The notes beneath the pieces were generated by a model that worked only from the letters and a program-made list of their open reading frames with translations, had not been told where the DNA came from and did no database searches. Positions 12,501 through 21,489 of a stretch of 64,000 bases of DNA are shown in pieces; position 1 is the stretch's first letter; every line of letters begins with the position of its first letter. A program made the translations under genes and the position numbers. Source of the stretch: Cephalotus follicularis (taxonomy: Eukaryota > Streptophyta > Magnoliopsida > Oxalidales > Cephalotaceae); assembly GCA_001972305.1 (NCBI GenBank), contig BDDD01000171.1, positions 108,391 to 172,390 of the forward strand, written 5' to 3'.

Positions 12501-13094
12501 CGGTGTTGGAAATACTGCAAGGGCTGTTGTATCATCGACCCAGCGGATAACAACTCCACGATCTGTAAAGTCCACAAAAAGCTTCTCTAGATCCGTTGTC
12601 CGAGTACTTGGTGAGAAGTCAGCTAAAACAACAACATGACGTGTACCATATTTTGCTGCAATCAAATTACAAATTGTTAGATCTTGCATGACCTCACTAA
12701 ACTAGATTACTATCAAAATCCAAGTTAACCAATGAGTATCATATTAATGATAGAAAAGTGCAAATATGAACAAACAAACAAATTACAATATGATTTTGGT
12801 CATCAAGAACAAAATCCAAAGTCATGAAAGACACAAACATACGATAATTCCATTCTCTAGTTCGTTCTGAACTATGGCAAACATCTTCATCGCATACATC
12901 ATCGGCAATAGAATTATCAAATTGTCTGTCACTATTCATTTCGTCTCTTTTATATGAGAATGTTCCCCTTCCATGCCGCTTAGGAGCTTGAACTTTGGTA
13001 GCTTCCAATGCTTCCAATGAAAGGTTTGACACACCAGGTAAGCATTGTAGGGGAAGTAATTCATCAGCAACATGATCTGCAATAACTTCCCAAT
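3344..13094 (-). CDS. R3HCC1L: R3HCC1L-like protein, C-terminal half (four exons)
   Basis: Four open exons encode about 233 residues: an N-terminal linker ([17 protein letters not shown]), a [14 protein letters not shown] basic segment, an acidic stretch ([13 protein letters not shown]), an RRM-like unit ([20 protein letters not shown] through [12 protein letters not shown]), and a basic tail with [20 protein letters not shown] and [10 protein letters not shown]. This order matches the C-terminal half of plant coiled-coil/R3HCC1L-like proteins, whose role is not well defined; RNA binding is inferred from the fold. The family's TPR-like N-terminus is not found upstream. The coding frame is intact and splice sites are canonical, despite an 8-kb intron that holds a copia element. 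No start codon of its own is evident. It may be read from the DnaJ promoter or be a relic. Confidence 0.82.
3541..4374 (-). other. Intron between exons c and d
   Basis: 834 bases bounded by donor GTTATG (from 4374) and acceptor TTTCAG (ending 3541). AT-rich, and no gene or repeat was recognised in it. Confidence 0.7.
4375..4464 (-). CDS. R3HCC1L: R3HCC1L-like exon c
   Basis: 90 bases encoding [15 protein letters not shown] and [15 protein letters not shown], the segment after the RRM-like unit in this family. Acceptor AATGCAG and donor G|GTTATG flank it. It is too short to stand out as an isolated reading frame and was found by splice-site and family pattern. Confidence 0.83.
4979..5154 (+). 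repeat. Direct repeat, left copy
   Basis: Starts TGCCTAATTTCAATGTCCTG and ends near CGCA. It shares a run of matching words with 5547-5716: GTCCGTTTAGCCAGA, TTTTCAGACAAGTCA, TTGCTTTCTTTACATTGT. It could be a terminal repeat of a small non-autonomous LTR-like element (4979-5716, about 740 bp). No primer-binding site or target duplication was found, so the class is open. Confidence 0.55.
5547..5716 (+). repeat. Direct repeat, right copy
   Basis: Starts TGCGTAATTTCAACGTCCTG and ends near CCGCA; it is homologous to 4979-5154 with scattered differences. The roughly 390 bases between the copies are more GC-rich than the rest of the intron and encode nothing recognisable. Confidence 0.55.
6186..6375 (+). 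pseudogene. hAT-type transposase N-terminal fragment (BED zinc finger)
   Basis: The plus strand reads [20 protein letters not shown] then [12 protein letters not shown] and a [14 protein letters not shown] segment. The CxxC, GG(I)xRMKxHLA and NVAP features are those of the BED-type zinc finger at the N-terminus of plant hAT transposases, which binds transposon DNA. Nothing of the catalytic domain follows, so it is a truncated remnant of a DNA transposon, opposite in strand to the host gene and inside its large intron. Family assignment rests on this one motif. Confidence 0.6.
6682..6777 (-). repeat. Truncated 3' LTR of element B
   Basis: On the minus strand it starts TGTATAATAATATAATAATA and matches the 5' LTR (from 11795 downward) through the AAACTC(T/C)TATAAATAT box, then similarity stops at about 6682. 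Confidence 0.75.
6915..10430 (-). pseudogene. Element B pol remnant (protease, integrase, RT, RNase H)
   Basis: Protease-like block around 10030-10430 ([27 protein letters not shown]). Integrase core around 9406-9960 ([24 protein letters not shown]) and its C-terminal part 8620-9400. RT around 7480-8540 ([34 protein letters not shown]). RNase H around 6923-7470 ([24 protein letters not shown]). These are copia enzymes for cDNA synthesis and integration. The region is broken in several places. Confidence 0.85.
10440..11570 (-). pseudogene. Element B gag remnant
   Basis: Minus-strand pieces include [20 protein letters not shown] and [20 protein letters not shown] (about 11095-11260), typical of copia gag (UBN2-type), and a zinc-knuckle region near 10740-10800 after a Gly/Arg-rich stretch. 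Gag would form the virus-like particle. It is broken like the rest of the element. Confidence 0.7.
11605..11797 (-). repeat. 5' LTR of element B
   Basis: About 190 bp, minus strand, starting TGTATAATAATATAATAATG and ending near CCCACAAGTTTATAATA, just before the TATCAGCACGAG site. It contains a TCCTATAAATATGAATG box that looks like the promoter. Its outer edge matches the inner edge of the 3' LTR remnant at 6775. Confidence 0.72.
12494..12655 (-). CDS. R3HCC1L: R3HCC1L-like exon b (RRM-like unit)
   Basis: 162 open bases between acceptor ATTGCAG and donor CG|GTACTT. It encodes [33 protein letters not shown] and [19 protein letters not shown]: a beta-alpha-beta-beta pattern of the RRM-like domain that is the most conserved part of R3HCC1L-like proteins. 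RNA binding is inferred. Confidence 0.87.
12843..13094 (-). CDS. R3HCC1L: R3HCC1L-like exon a (linker and basic/acidic region)
   Basis: 252 open bases (84 codons) between acceptor AATTGCAG and donor C|GTATGT. It encodes [52 protein letters not shown] and an acidic tail ending in HSSERT. In intact relatives this follows a TPR-like region, which is not seen upstream here. Its 5' border needs one coding base from an upstream exon, and DnaJ exon 4 supplies exactly that phase. Confidence 0.85.
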
Positions 13095-14147
13095 CTGCAA
13101 TTTGCCACAATTTTAAATATATAATGGTTAACACTCTCTTTACAATTGAGTTGTTATTAATTGAAGAGGATATGGATATGACAAAGTGACATATAACAGT
13201 AAAAAACAATGTCATCATATAACGCTAAAATACACAACTGCATATTTTTCCAATACATAAAGGAAACCATTTTACTAAAGACACTGAAGGTGCTTTAAGC
13301 AAAACATAGATGTTTTAAATCATCAAAACTTTCCATGACACAAAGAAAAGAAAAACATTGATGATTTAAATCATCAAAACTTTCCATGGGCAAAGGAAAT
13401 TTGGGGAATGCGATAGAAACTCACTGATATATCTTTTTGTTTTGCTCACTGTGAAATATTGCATAGTATCACATGCTTCACACATCATTAGCATCCACTC
13501 TCTTTTGGAAAGGATATCTTATGACTAAAATTTGTTACCCACAAGCAACTATCGTCCAAGATCAACGAAAATTGACTAAATAACCATATGGCTGATTGTA
13601 AATTGTGTAAGAGCACGAAAGTTGTTAAGCTATAAACAAGAGTAAAAAAACAAAAAGTCTCTGAGGTTTAGGGACAAGGACACTTTGGCCCATCTATTAC
13701 ACAAATGCAATATTAGTCCATGACTATTAAGACTGACTGGACATATTAATCTAATAATAATATGTAGGGAGCAACTAACCTTTCTATATAAATAGGTATG
13801 TTTAGTTTAATAATAATACAATGAGAATTCTTGTTGATTTCTAACATTGAAGAAATACTCTTAAAAAAACCATAGTTTTCTTCTCTTCGCACCGCGCGCC
13901 GCTGTCTCTAGCACTGGCGTAGCACTGGCTCAGCCTTGTAATCTTTCCCACCAGTGGTTCCAAACCACGCCATCACCAGTGCAACTCACCACTCAGCCTC
14001 ACCATGTAACGATGTGCCCTTTCTCGCAACACCACTAAAGTCACGCCACCCAGTTGCAGCATCACAGTGCTCAGAGACGATACTTCGGGCTTGCATCTCT
14101 GCCCACATGATCAAAAAGAGGTGCTTCCTTGTTTCTAAACGACAGTT
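13095..14147. other. Gene-free stretch left of element C
   Basis: Part of the intron or gap between the two gene halves. A short block at 13860-14140 is richer in G and C and carries a repeated GCACTGGC/CCACCAGTG theme, with a TATAAATAG-like box at about 13785. I could not assign it to a gene or a known repeat. The expected TPR-like N-terminus of R3HCC1L is not in it on either strand. Confidence 0.45.
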
Positions 14148-14860
14148 CTATCCTCCACCGAGGTTTTTTTTTTCTTGCTTTTGGATCGTGCAGTCCCCTA
14201 TTATCATGTCAGACAACAAGGATGTAAGTGAAAGATCTAGTACAAGATAAACAGGAGTCTTGAAGAGAAGTACACACGAGGGAACTCTGTTGATAAGATA
14301 TGGAGAAGTGAGAACCGCATCTGCCCAATACATTTTGGGAACACTCCTTTTGAACATAAGATACCAAGTGACCTCCAAAAGATGTTTGTTTTTTCTCTCT
14401 AGAATACCATTTTGTAGGTTTAAGGAGGGATCCCATGCTCATCAAGATAAGAGCGAAAAGTCTCATCAATATTCTCAATTCCATTATCACAACGAAGAAT
14501 TTGAATGTGAGCATGAAACTGAGTACGTATCATTGCATGATAAGACTGGAAACAATCAAAAGCCTTATTCTTTGTGCGAAGAAGATAAACACAAGTGTGA
14601 CAAGTGCAATTATCAATAAAAAAAATAAAGTATCTATACCTATAATGAGAAACATTCCTAAAAGGACCCCATAAAGTAAAATGTATAATAGAAAAAATGC
14701 ACAATACTTTTATTCAAATTTGAAGAATAATGAAAACGTGTATGTTTTGCAAGTTCAGAGACATCACAAATAAAATGCTCTTTAGTCCAAACTTTTGTCA
14801 AATCAGGAATAAAACAGATAAGACCCTTAAGAAGGGATGGCCTAGACACTTGTTTCACTT
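14148..14860 (-). pseudogene. Element C integrase remnant
   Basis: Copia integrase landmarks: the core with LRCDNGIEN (about 14460) and RSVPKMYWADAVLTSPYLIN (about 14280-14340) followed by RVPS. Broken, with no expected product. Confidence 0.78.
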
Positions 14861-15439
14861 AATCAAAGAAGGACGGCTACTATCGGTCCGTACGGTGTGA
14901 GCATCTCGTATAACACGAGAAAATAGATGCCACATGAGGATCCAGAGAATATAGTCCATTTCGTACCCTACCATATCCAATCGTTTTCCCATGCCAGTTC
15001 TTCAAAAATACGATGAGTAGAGAAGAAAACAACATAGCAGTTTAGTTCCAAGTTTAGACGATATATAAATGGCAAATAATTACAAAGATTAGGAACATGA
15101 AGGACAGAAGGTAAAGATAAGGCAGGAGTACAAAGACCGACACCAGTTCTTGCGATAGATGAAACGGACCCATCTCCAACGCTAACTGCCCCTTTGCTAT
15201 ACAAAGGAAAATAAGAGCGAAATAATTTTTATAGGTTAGTCATAGTGGACACACTAAAAGCACTAGGAAGTATACTTGACAGAGCAAAATGGAAAGAGCC
15301 AGGAGTAGAATCGGTAGAAGATTTTGCAGAAGTTGTGCAGTAGAGGAAGGGCCAAGCTACCGCTAAGAGATCATGCTCTAAAGCTCAAAAATATGATCTG
15401 GAGGGAAAGATGAGCTACTACCAAAAGGATGAGAACTCT

Positions 15440-16250
15440 ATAAGAGCTATGATACATGGGCTTGTGAGAGTGTAGAAGTCGATCTACCACCACGCTCTCT
15501 AGATGATAGCCCGTGTAGCTTCCAACAAGTCTCCCAAGTATGTCTCAGCTTCCCACAGTAACCACACATCACTTGTAATTTATCAACTGTAACTAGTCTT
15601 GGAATCACTAATGGGAGGAGCATAGGGCCTATAGGATGTAGCATGAGCAGAACAATCGGATGTAGTTGGAGGCATCAAAGCAAAATGATGATGCGTCTCA
15701 TGTTGAATAAGATTATAGGCCTCCTCCAGCGTAGGAAGAGACTCGCGACGAAGAACGTAAACCCGAAACTGATAAAACTATTATGCCCAATAAGAAACTC
15801 ATATACCGTTTCCTTCTCAAGATCCTGCTAGAAAGTAAAAACATCTGTAGGAACAGGAAGCTTGTGAATTCGAAATGCATCAATCTGCTACCATAAGTAA
15901 TGGTGGAGTAATAGTAGGCGAGAGACAATTCCCCTTGCCTCAACTCTTTGGCCTGCCTATTAAGCTCAAAAACTTGGGCAAAGTTATTCCGTTGAGAGTA
16001 TTGGCGAGTAATGGCATCCCAAACATCTTTCACTGAGTTCGTCATCAAACATTGTGGTCTAAGGTGAGGCTCAATAAAGTGAAGGAGCCATGATATAATC
16101 AACAAATCCTTAGAGAGCCATTTATCTCCATGTGCCCTCTCAGTTGGACATTTTGTTCCCCCAATCAGGAGTCCATGCAACTCACTACCACAAATAGATA
16201 ACATACAAGCTTTTGACCATGGAATATAGTTATCTCGATTAAACTTCACT
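15440..16250 (-). pseudogene. Element C gag remnant
   Basis: Reads MKFNRDNYIPWSKACMLSIC, then DVWDAITRQYSQRNN and a FELNRQAKELRQGELSLAYY block, the UBN2-type gag of plant copia elements, with a CGYCGKLRHTWETC zinc knuckle near 15560. Broken. Confidence 0.8.
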
Positions 16251-16888
16251 CGACTAATCTAAAGATATAGATGATAATGACCACTGCGACTAGTATCCGC
16301 AACAAAATCTCTACCAGATGACATCTCACCATCACCACTCTCGATCACCTTTGAATTTTGCCAAAAATTAACCCAAAACAAAATCTAGTCAAGAACAACT
16401 CCAAAGGAACACCCAAATATCTAGAAGCCACACAAAATACCTCAAATAGGTGGAGGAAGAAGCTGGGAGAAATCTGGAAAAATCTAATTTTCCAGCGGTA
16501 GTGCGTGGTGGTCCAATGGGGTTGGGCTTCTCATGGTGTACGTGTCGGCAGCTGGTCAACCTCTTGGGATGGTGCGGTGTACCCAAAAAATGGCTGGCAC
16601 AGTGCAAATCTACAAATCTCAGGCAAGATACACAGAAAGCTGTGTCGGCAGATGGCGCGTTGGACCGTGACAACGCTTCACCTAGGCACTTGCCGGCAGG
16701 ATGGAAGGCAGGAGGGAAAACTATTGGTGGGGTCCGTTTTAGCCAAACTAAGCCAAGGTTCCCACTTCCACACTGTACAGTCCTGTACACCGGTGGCACT
16801 TCGCTAGAAATGCCTCGGCAAACACAGAGAATACTTTGGTAGGCTGGTTTGGGTGAGTGAATTGATGACTAGAGTTTTAGGGCTCAAT

Positions 16889-16900
16889 GCTCTAATACCA
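16889..16900 (-). other. Primer-binding site of element C
   Basis: The minus strand TGGTATTAGAGC is close to the initiator-Met tRNA complement TGGTATCAGAGC used by most plant copia elements. The preceding bases end TACTCA, giving the expected CA end of the 5' LTR at 16901. Confidence 0.7.
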
Positions 16901-17013
16901 TGAGTAGAAAAGATATGTTTTGAATAGTTTGGCTCATCACTTATGCTATACAATAAAGTCTAACACTTATATGCTATATACACAAAACACAATGCATACT
17001 ATGCAAACTAACA

Positions 17014-17501
17014 ATTCTCAAATCCAAACGAGCAAAAAACCAGCATTTTGAGAAAACGTAAAATTTAACTTTTACCTAATCTTGCTAAAATTTTGGTTTG
17101 CTAGACTTTAATACTCATTAGTTTTCGTAAAGTGGAAAATATACTTTAAGGTAAAAATGACTATTTAACCTTTAATTGTGTCAACGTCTAGCTTTTCAAA
17201 ATGGCGTTCAGTGGAAGTTAACTGCCGAATGGTAAGGTAAAAAAGTCCTTTTGGGTTTTATGCAATATATGATCTATTTTATAGGAATTTGCATTAGGAT
17301 ATTTCCTTCATGGGTTTTTTTGTAATTTTTTTTCCCAAAAACATACTAACCAAATGACAAAAAAATGAGGATGGATAAGAAGCAAAATGCATGATCAAGA
17401 ACCTGTTTCAGTCTGAATAATATTTTCCATTTCCAAAATAAATTCTGATAGCCTATAATACATGATTTGGGGAACTAACACCAAGGCAGACAAGCACTGA
17501 C
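17014..17501. other. Intron stretch after DnaJ exon 4
   Basis: No exon seen. The next exon expected of a DNAJC8-like gene (a Lys/Arg-rich helical segment) is not here. The outer part of element C's LTR may extend into it. Confidence 0.45.
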
Positions 17502-17579
17502 CTTTCTCTGCAACAACTTGGCTGAGAATATAATCTCTCTCTTCTTGATCAAGTAATAGTTGTTGGGCTTTTTCCAAGG
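17502..17579 (-). CDS. DNAJC8: DNAJC8-like exon 4
   Basis: 78 bases between acceptor GTGACAG and donor G|GTCAGT. It encodes ALEKAQQLLLDQEERDYIL and SQVVAEK, the last helix of the J domain. It ends one base into a codon, which in intact relatives is completed by a Glu codon of the next exon. Confidence 0.85.
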
Positions 17580-20002
17580 CTGTCACAAACAGCAGACAAT
17601 CTTAGTGAACAATTTTGATTATACAAGTTAAAACCAAAACACAAAACAGAAAAAGAAGAATGATATCTATGTATTACCAACACATTACCCTAAATTATCA
17701 TTAATATACCAAAAATTAGGCTACGGAAATAAAAATATTACTATTCCAACACCAATCAACTGTTATTCGATAATAAACTTTGATCGTGATACATCATGCA
17801 AAATGTATCGTTTCACCAGATACATAATAATTACAACCAACTGCTAATAGACAATTTAGTACTCAAGAACCCAGGTCCATTACTCTTTGGAACATCAAAA
17901 CAGTCCATATTTACGACTTCAAGAAAACCATAAATGGTTACTGAGCCACCACATCATTGTATTAGAAAAAATTACGCAGACAGTGAGAATTATTAACTGT
18001 TATACCAAACAGGTTTTCTCACAAATAGTGTTTCAAAAGTGTAAAAAATGATTTGCACTGGATTACCAGATGTAATGCAAACCACTAAAAAGTAACAGTT
18101 AAGGTATAACACATGATTCAGCTTACCTTCAAAGGCCTCCTTTGCTTGTGGATGCTTACATTTATCAGGGTGAACCAGCAAAGATAACTACAAATGTTTC
18201 AAATGAAAAAAGTCCAAAAGGGTCTACAATAAGATAAGATAACCAATGAAAGACAACGTATTTTATCCAATTCTCTCAGGAGAAAAAGTTACCTTACGAT
18301 ACTGCTTTTTCACATCTTCAGGAGATGCATCAAATGGCAGGTTTAGATAATCGTACGGATTTAACTTAAAGCATGAAAGAATCCTGAAATTTTTTTCAAT
18401 ATGTTTACAAAGGGGGGGCGATTAATTAGGAGAGAGTAACAGAAGTTCATAGACCATAAGACAAAATGTGACAAAGCATCTGCCATTACACAGCAGACAA
18501 AATAATACAAGTTAAAACTGTTCTACATCTTATCAGATTTAGAGAAAAATGTTAGAATGTAAACTGTTCCACTGATTAATATGAGACAAAAAAAAAATAC
18601 AAAAGTAAAAAAACAATCTCTTGGAATTTAGGCAGATGCAAAATTAAACGAAGACCATGATCAAGGTGGAGTGTAGCATTGAACTAGCTTAAAGACTTTA
18701 TCCTGATGGCGTAGAAAAGGAAAATTCATGATAAGCAAAGAGTCCATATACCAACTTCATAAAGAGAAGTGTTCAGTACTTTGCACAGTGGAAACGAGGA
18801 AGCACGTTGATACCATTGGGTTTATAGTCTGGCTTTAAATAGAGAATGGTCTAGTTTGCACGACCAGCTAGCTGTAAGAATTAGTAGTTTTACACCAGTC
18901 CATAGTATCTGTATCATTAACGTATCGTAAACCAAATGTGCTTGGAAGGATAAAATTGAGAAACGGTAGAGGTTTATTCAGCTAATTCAAGTATTCTCTC
19001 TTTTTTTTTTATTCTTTTGCTTGGCATCCGGAATTAGGCAATAATAATTTGGGTCATCCTGGTTCTATTTTACTTATAGATCACAATTAAAATGAACCTC
19101 AAACTTATGAGAGCCTATGCTGTTCTATACAATGACATTCACAGTAGCTCTAGCAAATCAAAATGAATGTAGGCATAGTTATTTTTTCAGCAGAGAAATA
19201 TATCTTCAATTAGAGCCCAAGTGGATGCATGATTGTGTAACACATTGAATTAGTAGCCAGCTTAACTACGCCCTACCGGTAATATGTGATCCTTAGTTCT
19301 TGAGTGGTTAGTTAATAACACCTGTACAAGTAAAGGAAAAAGATGAAATTGTATAAAAGGTGAAATCAAGAAAATAAAGAAACAACTAAGAATTTCAGTC
19401 CTCAATTCACAATGATTCCCTCTCTTCTTCTTTCTTCTCCTTACTCGTCACTTTCCCTGAGCTAGTGAATGCATAACTCTCATCATTACAACTAAGAATT
19501 TCAGTCCTCAATTCACAATGATTCCCTCTCTTCTTCTTTCTTCTCCTTACTCGTCACTTTCCCTGAGCTAGTGAATGCATAACTCTCATCATTGGTTGAA
19601 CCAATATTTTGACTAATTTTTTTCTCAAAGCATCACTGAAAATTACAACTATAATACTATTTTACACAACATTTCTTCATCACTAATTAAAAATCAACAA
19701 TAAGAAAACCAAAATAAAAAAGTGACCAAGTACAACTGTATTAAATCTAAATCTAACAAAAAATAAAGAAACCAATTTAACGTCCCAAAATATAAAACAT
19801 AAGGTAGAATTTAAGTTATAAAAAAATGATCATAGCAAACTATAAATCGATAAATTAGAAAACAAAAGTATAATTATTAAAGTACACCTAAAAATCTTAA
19901 AAACAAAATACCAAGGGGTATTTCATGAAAAGCAATTACCAATTGCAGATTATTTCCAGAAACCCTCACATTTTTTATATCAGCCAAAAAGTGTGTGTGT
20001 GT

Positions 20003-20041
<39 letters not shown>

Positions 20042-20130
20042 AGGACTTCGTTGTCTCTCTCGACTTCGCTGACCTCAGCGAAGAAGGCTTTGAGAAGCAA
20101 ATCATCATTCGTTGCCGAATCATCTCCCAT
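17502..20130 (-). CDS. DNAJC8: DNAJC8-like J-domain protein, N-terminal half (four exons)
   Basis: Four exons give 107 residues plus one base: MGDDSATNDDLLLKAFFAEV, the SEVERDNEVLR helix, then a J domain (CFKLNPYDYLNLPFDASPED, QYRKLSLLVHPDKCKHP, AKEAFEALEKAQQLLLDQEE, RDYILSQVVAEK). The HPD motif that stimulates Hsp70 ATPase is intact. Plant DNAJC8-like proteins (spliceosome-associated J proteins, about 260 residues) continue with a long Lys/Arg/Glu-rich helical part, which is not found here. The start at 20130 is chosen because MGDDSATNDD matches family start length; an in-frame upstream Met at 20196 is probably 5' UTR. Upstream is a roughly 340-bp interval before element D. Confidence 0.85.
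18127..18187 (-). CDS. DNAJC8: DNAJC8-like exon 3 (HPD motif)
   Basis: 61 bases between acceptor TTGTAG and donor G|GTAAGC. It encodes LSLLVHPDKCKHPQAKEAFE, with the HPD tripeptide essential for J-protein function. Confidence 0.88.
18293..18383 (-). CDS. DNAJC8: DNAJC8-like exon 2
   Basis: 91 bases between acceptor TTTCAG and donor AAG|GTAACT. It encodes ILSCFKLNPYDYLNLPFDAS and PEDVKKQYRK, helices I and II of the J domain. It is not visible as a long reading frame but is clear by family pattern and splice sites. Confidence 0.86.
19382..19593 (+). repeat. Perfect tandem duplication, 2 x 106 bp
   Basis: Copy 1 is 19382-19487 and copy 2 is 19488-19593, both starting ACAACTAAGAATTTCAGTCC and ending CTCTCATCATT. 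No difference was seen between them, so the duplication is recent or was introduced by assembly. Confidence 0.92.
19991..20036 (+). repeat. GT and GA dinucleotide microsatellites
   Basis: About six GT units (19991-20002) followed by about fifteen AG units to 20036. On the minus strand the CT tract begins directly at the intron 1 donor (CTCAG|GTCTCTCTCT). Confidence 0.95.
20039..20130 (-). CDS. DNAJC8: DNAJC8-like exon 1
   Basis: 92 coding bases from ATG at 20130-20128, encoding MGDDSATNDDLLLKAFFAEV and SEVERDNEVLR, ending AG before donor GTCTCT. The Arg codon is completed by exon 2. Confidence 0.83.
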
Positions 20131-20467
20131 CGACGACGCTATTTCCTTATTTATGTGATTTTCTCCTCTTCTTTTTTTATCTATAGCTTTTCCCAACTAT
20201 TTGCAAAAGTAGCGTAACATAGGCCAGACCATTTGCGTATTGCGAGACGCTTCAACCAGCTTTTATGTTTCTGTTTTGAGATATATAATTCGTATTTTTT
20301 AAATAACTATTTTTTATTTTTAATAAAACAAAAAAATAACGATTAATAAGTTTGCTGTTTATTTTTTCTATACCTGTTTTCTTTATTGTTTATTGAAATG
20401 AAAATTTTTCTCCTACCGAAAAGGTCTAAATACCTTGAATTTTTATTCAAAGTGTTTATTAAGATTT
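20131..20467 (-). promoter_or_regulatory. Upstream region of the DNAJC8-like gene
   Basis: Interval between the gene start and element D. Strongly AT-rich, with no gene. It should hold the 5' UTR and core promoter, but no single TATA box or binding site stands out. Element D inserted about 340 bp upstream of the start codon. Confidence 0.4.
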
Positions 20468-20472
20468 GAATT
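20468..20472. repeat. Target duplication of element D, left copy (GAATT)
   Basis: GAATT directly precedes the LTR end at 20473 and recurs at 33182-33186 directly after the other LTR, as expected of 5-bp LTR-element integration. Confidence 0.88.
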
Positions 20473-21475
20473 TGTTGATGCAGAAATTCCTCCTATAACA
20501 GTACCCCATGTGTAAGGGCTTGATTTGTTTAGGGAAACACAGTATCAATGCTCCGAGATGAAGGTAGAAGATGGCTGTGAATGTTTTCCCTGCACAGAAG
20601 AGCAAACACGTTGAAGGTCCAGGAGGTTGTTCTCCTGGGGACACTCTGACGCTCAAGTTAGGCCTTCGCACAGAGAAAACAATGCTCTTTAGAGAATAAA
20701 AATGGTTGACCTTTGTTCTGACTGTTGAACTAGTATTTATAGTGATGGAGTGTAACTGTTTGAGCGTGAAATGAGGAGGTGATAGTTGTCCCCTAAGGAA
20801 ATACCGAGGATCTCGGTCATTTCCCTTGATCTCCGCATAATATGTTGCCACTTTCCTTGTAGGTAGTTCATTATACAACTACTTCCTTATTTGGATGAAG
20901 GCGAATCCCAGGAAATCAGGCAGATTTCATGGCCTTATCCCATAAACGAAGAGGAGGTCCTCTGCAACAGGGCTGTCGAGGAGGTGAACCATGGTACTGT
21001 TACCGAGGTGATGGGCCTCTTGCTTCCCTTTCGCTCCAAGGTCTTCAGCTTCTAGTGCTTCCTTAGTGGCGTATGCTTAGGACGCCGGGTCCTCTGCCAT
21101 TCTACCGAGGATGAGGTCTCTTTGGATACCGCCGAGGAGAAGGTCCTCAGCGTCTGTGCAGCGGGGTACGTCCTCTGCTATGTATCCGATCGACACCTCC
21201 TCGGATAGAGAAGGTCCTCGGCACTGGTGCCTTGAAGGAGGCCCTCGGCACTGGTGCCTCAGCGTGGGCTCCTCAGGAAAAAAGGGGTCCTCGGCTCTGG
21301 AGCCGAGGAGGACGTCCTCTACCACGTAAGTGCTCCTCGGCTCCTCGGTTAGGGGAGGGTCTCCTCATCCGCTCCTCGGTCGTGCTCTTCGTGAGCTTCA
21401 AGATCCTTTGGACAATTGGCTGAATCCGCGGAGGACATGTGTCCTTCTTAGTATAAATAGAGTTTTCCCATATCA
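20473..21475 (-). repeat. 3' LTR of element D
   Basis: The minus strand begins TGATATGGGAAAACTC and ends GCATCAACA. It contains a block (about 21000-21420) packed with CCGAGGA/TCCTCGG and CCTCTGCC words. Aligns along its full length with 32178-33181. Confidence 0.92.
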
Positions 21476-21489
21476 TAAGCCCCCTCTGG
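21476..21489 (-). other. Polypurine tract of element D
   Basis: The minus strand CCAGAGGGGGCTTA directly abuts the 3' LTR start (TGATATGGG), the position where plus-strand cDNA synthesis is primed. Confidence 0.75.

Larger units (their letters stand above)
14148..17013 (-). mobile_element. Element C: truncated Ty1/copia retrotransposon
   Basis: The minus strand shows part of a 5' LTR (from about 17013 to 16901), a primer-binding site at 16900-16889, a roughly 640-base leader, copia gag (16249 to about 15640), a zinc knuckle (about 15560), a protease and pre-integrase region (about 15200-14860) and integrase (about 14850-14148). RT, RNase H and the 3' LTR are absent. It is old and broken many times. 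It lies in the interval that would be the intron joining the DnaJ and R3HCC1L halves, so it may mark the rearrangement. Confidence 0.82.
18384..20038 (-). other. Intron 1 of the DNAJC8-like gene
   Basis: 1655 bases, AT-rich. It contains a perfect 106-bp tandem duplication (19382-19593) and starts inside a CT/GA microsatellite. No gene or recognisable mobile element. Confidence 0.7.
3344..20130 (-). other. Candidate chimeric transcription unit: DnaJ exons 1-4 plus R3HCC1L-like exons a-d
   Basis: Seen: eight minus-strand exons with canonical GT/AG borders at 20130-20039, 18383-18293, 18187-18127, 17579-17502, 13094-12843, 12655-12494, 4464-4375 and 3540-3344. DnaJ exon 4 ends one base into a codon (G) and the next exon starts with the two bases AT, so splicing across 17501-13095 keeps frame and makes an Asp codon. 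The exon lengths sum to 1023 bases, that is 340 residues plus stop. Known: the two families are normally separate genes. A DNAJC8-like protein continues for about 150 more residues, and R3HCC1L-like proteins start with a TPR-like N-terminal region. Neither missing part is visible between 13095 and 17501. Inference: a deletion or rearrangement joined the two genes. The alternative is two abutting gene relics. Confidence 0.5.

Noticed and set aside
16389-16842. Open frames on both strands near 16.4-16.8 kb
   Set aside because: They fall in the leader of element C between the primer-binding site and gag and match no protein family.
20131-20196. Upstream in-frame Met for the DnaJ gene at 20196
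   Set aside because: The extra 22 residues (MGKAIDKKRRGE onward) have no counterpart in the family and the downstream Met gives the usual start length, so it is taken as 5' UTR, though it cannot be excluded.
21077-21476. Overlapping open frames in the LTR of element D
   Set aside because: They result from the GC-rich CCGAGG/CCTCGG words, recur in the other LTR (about 32640-33058) and have no domain.
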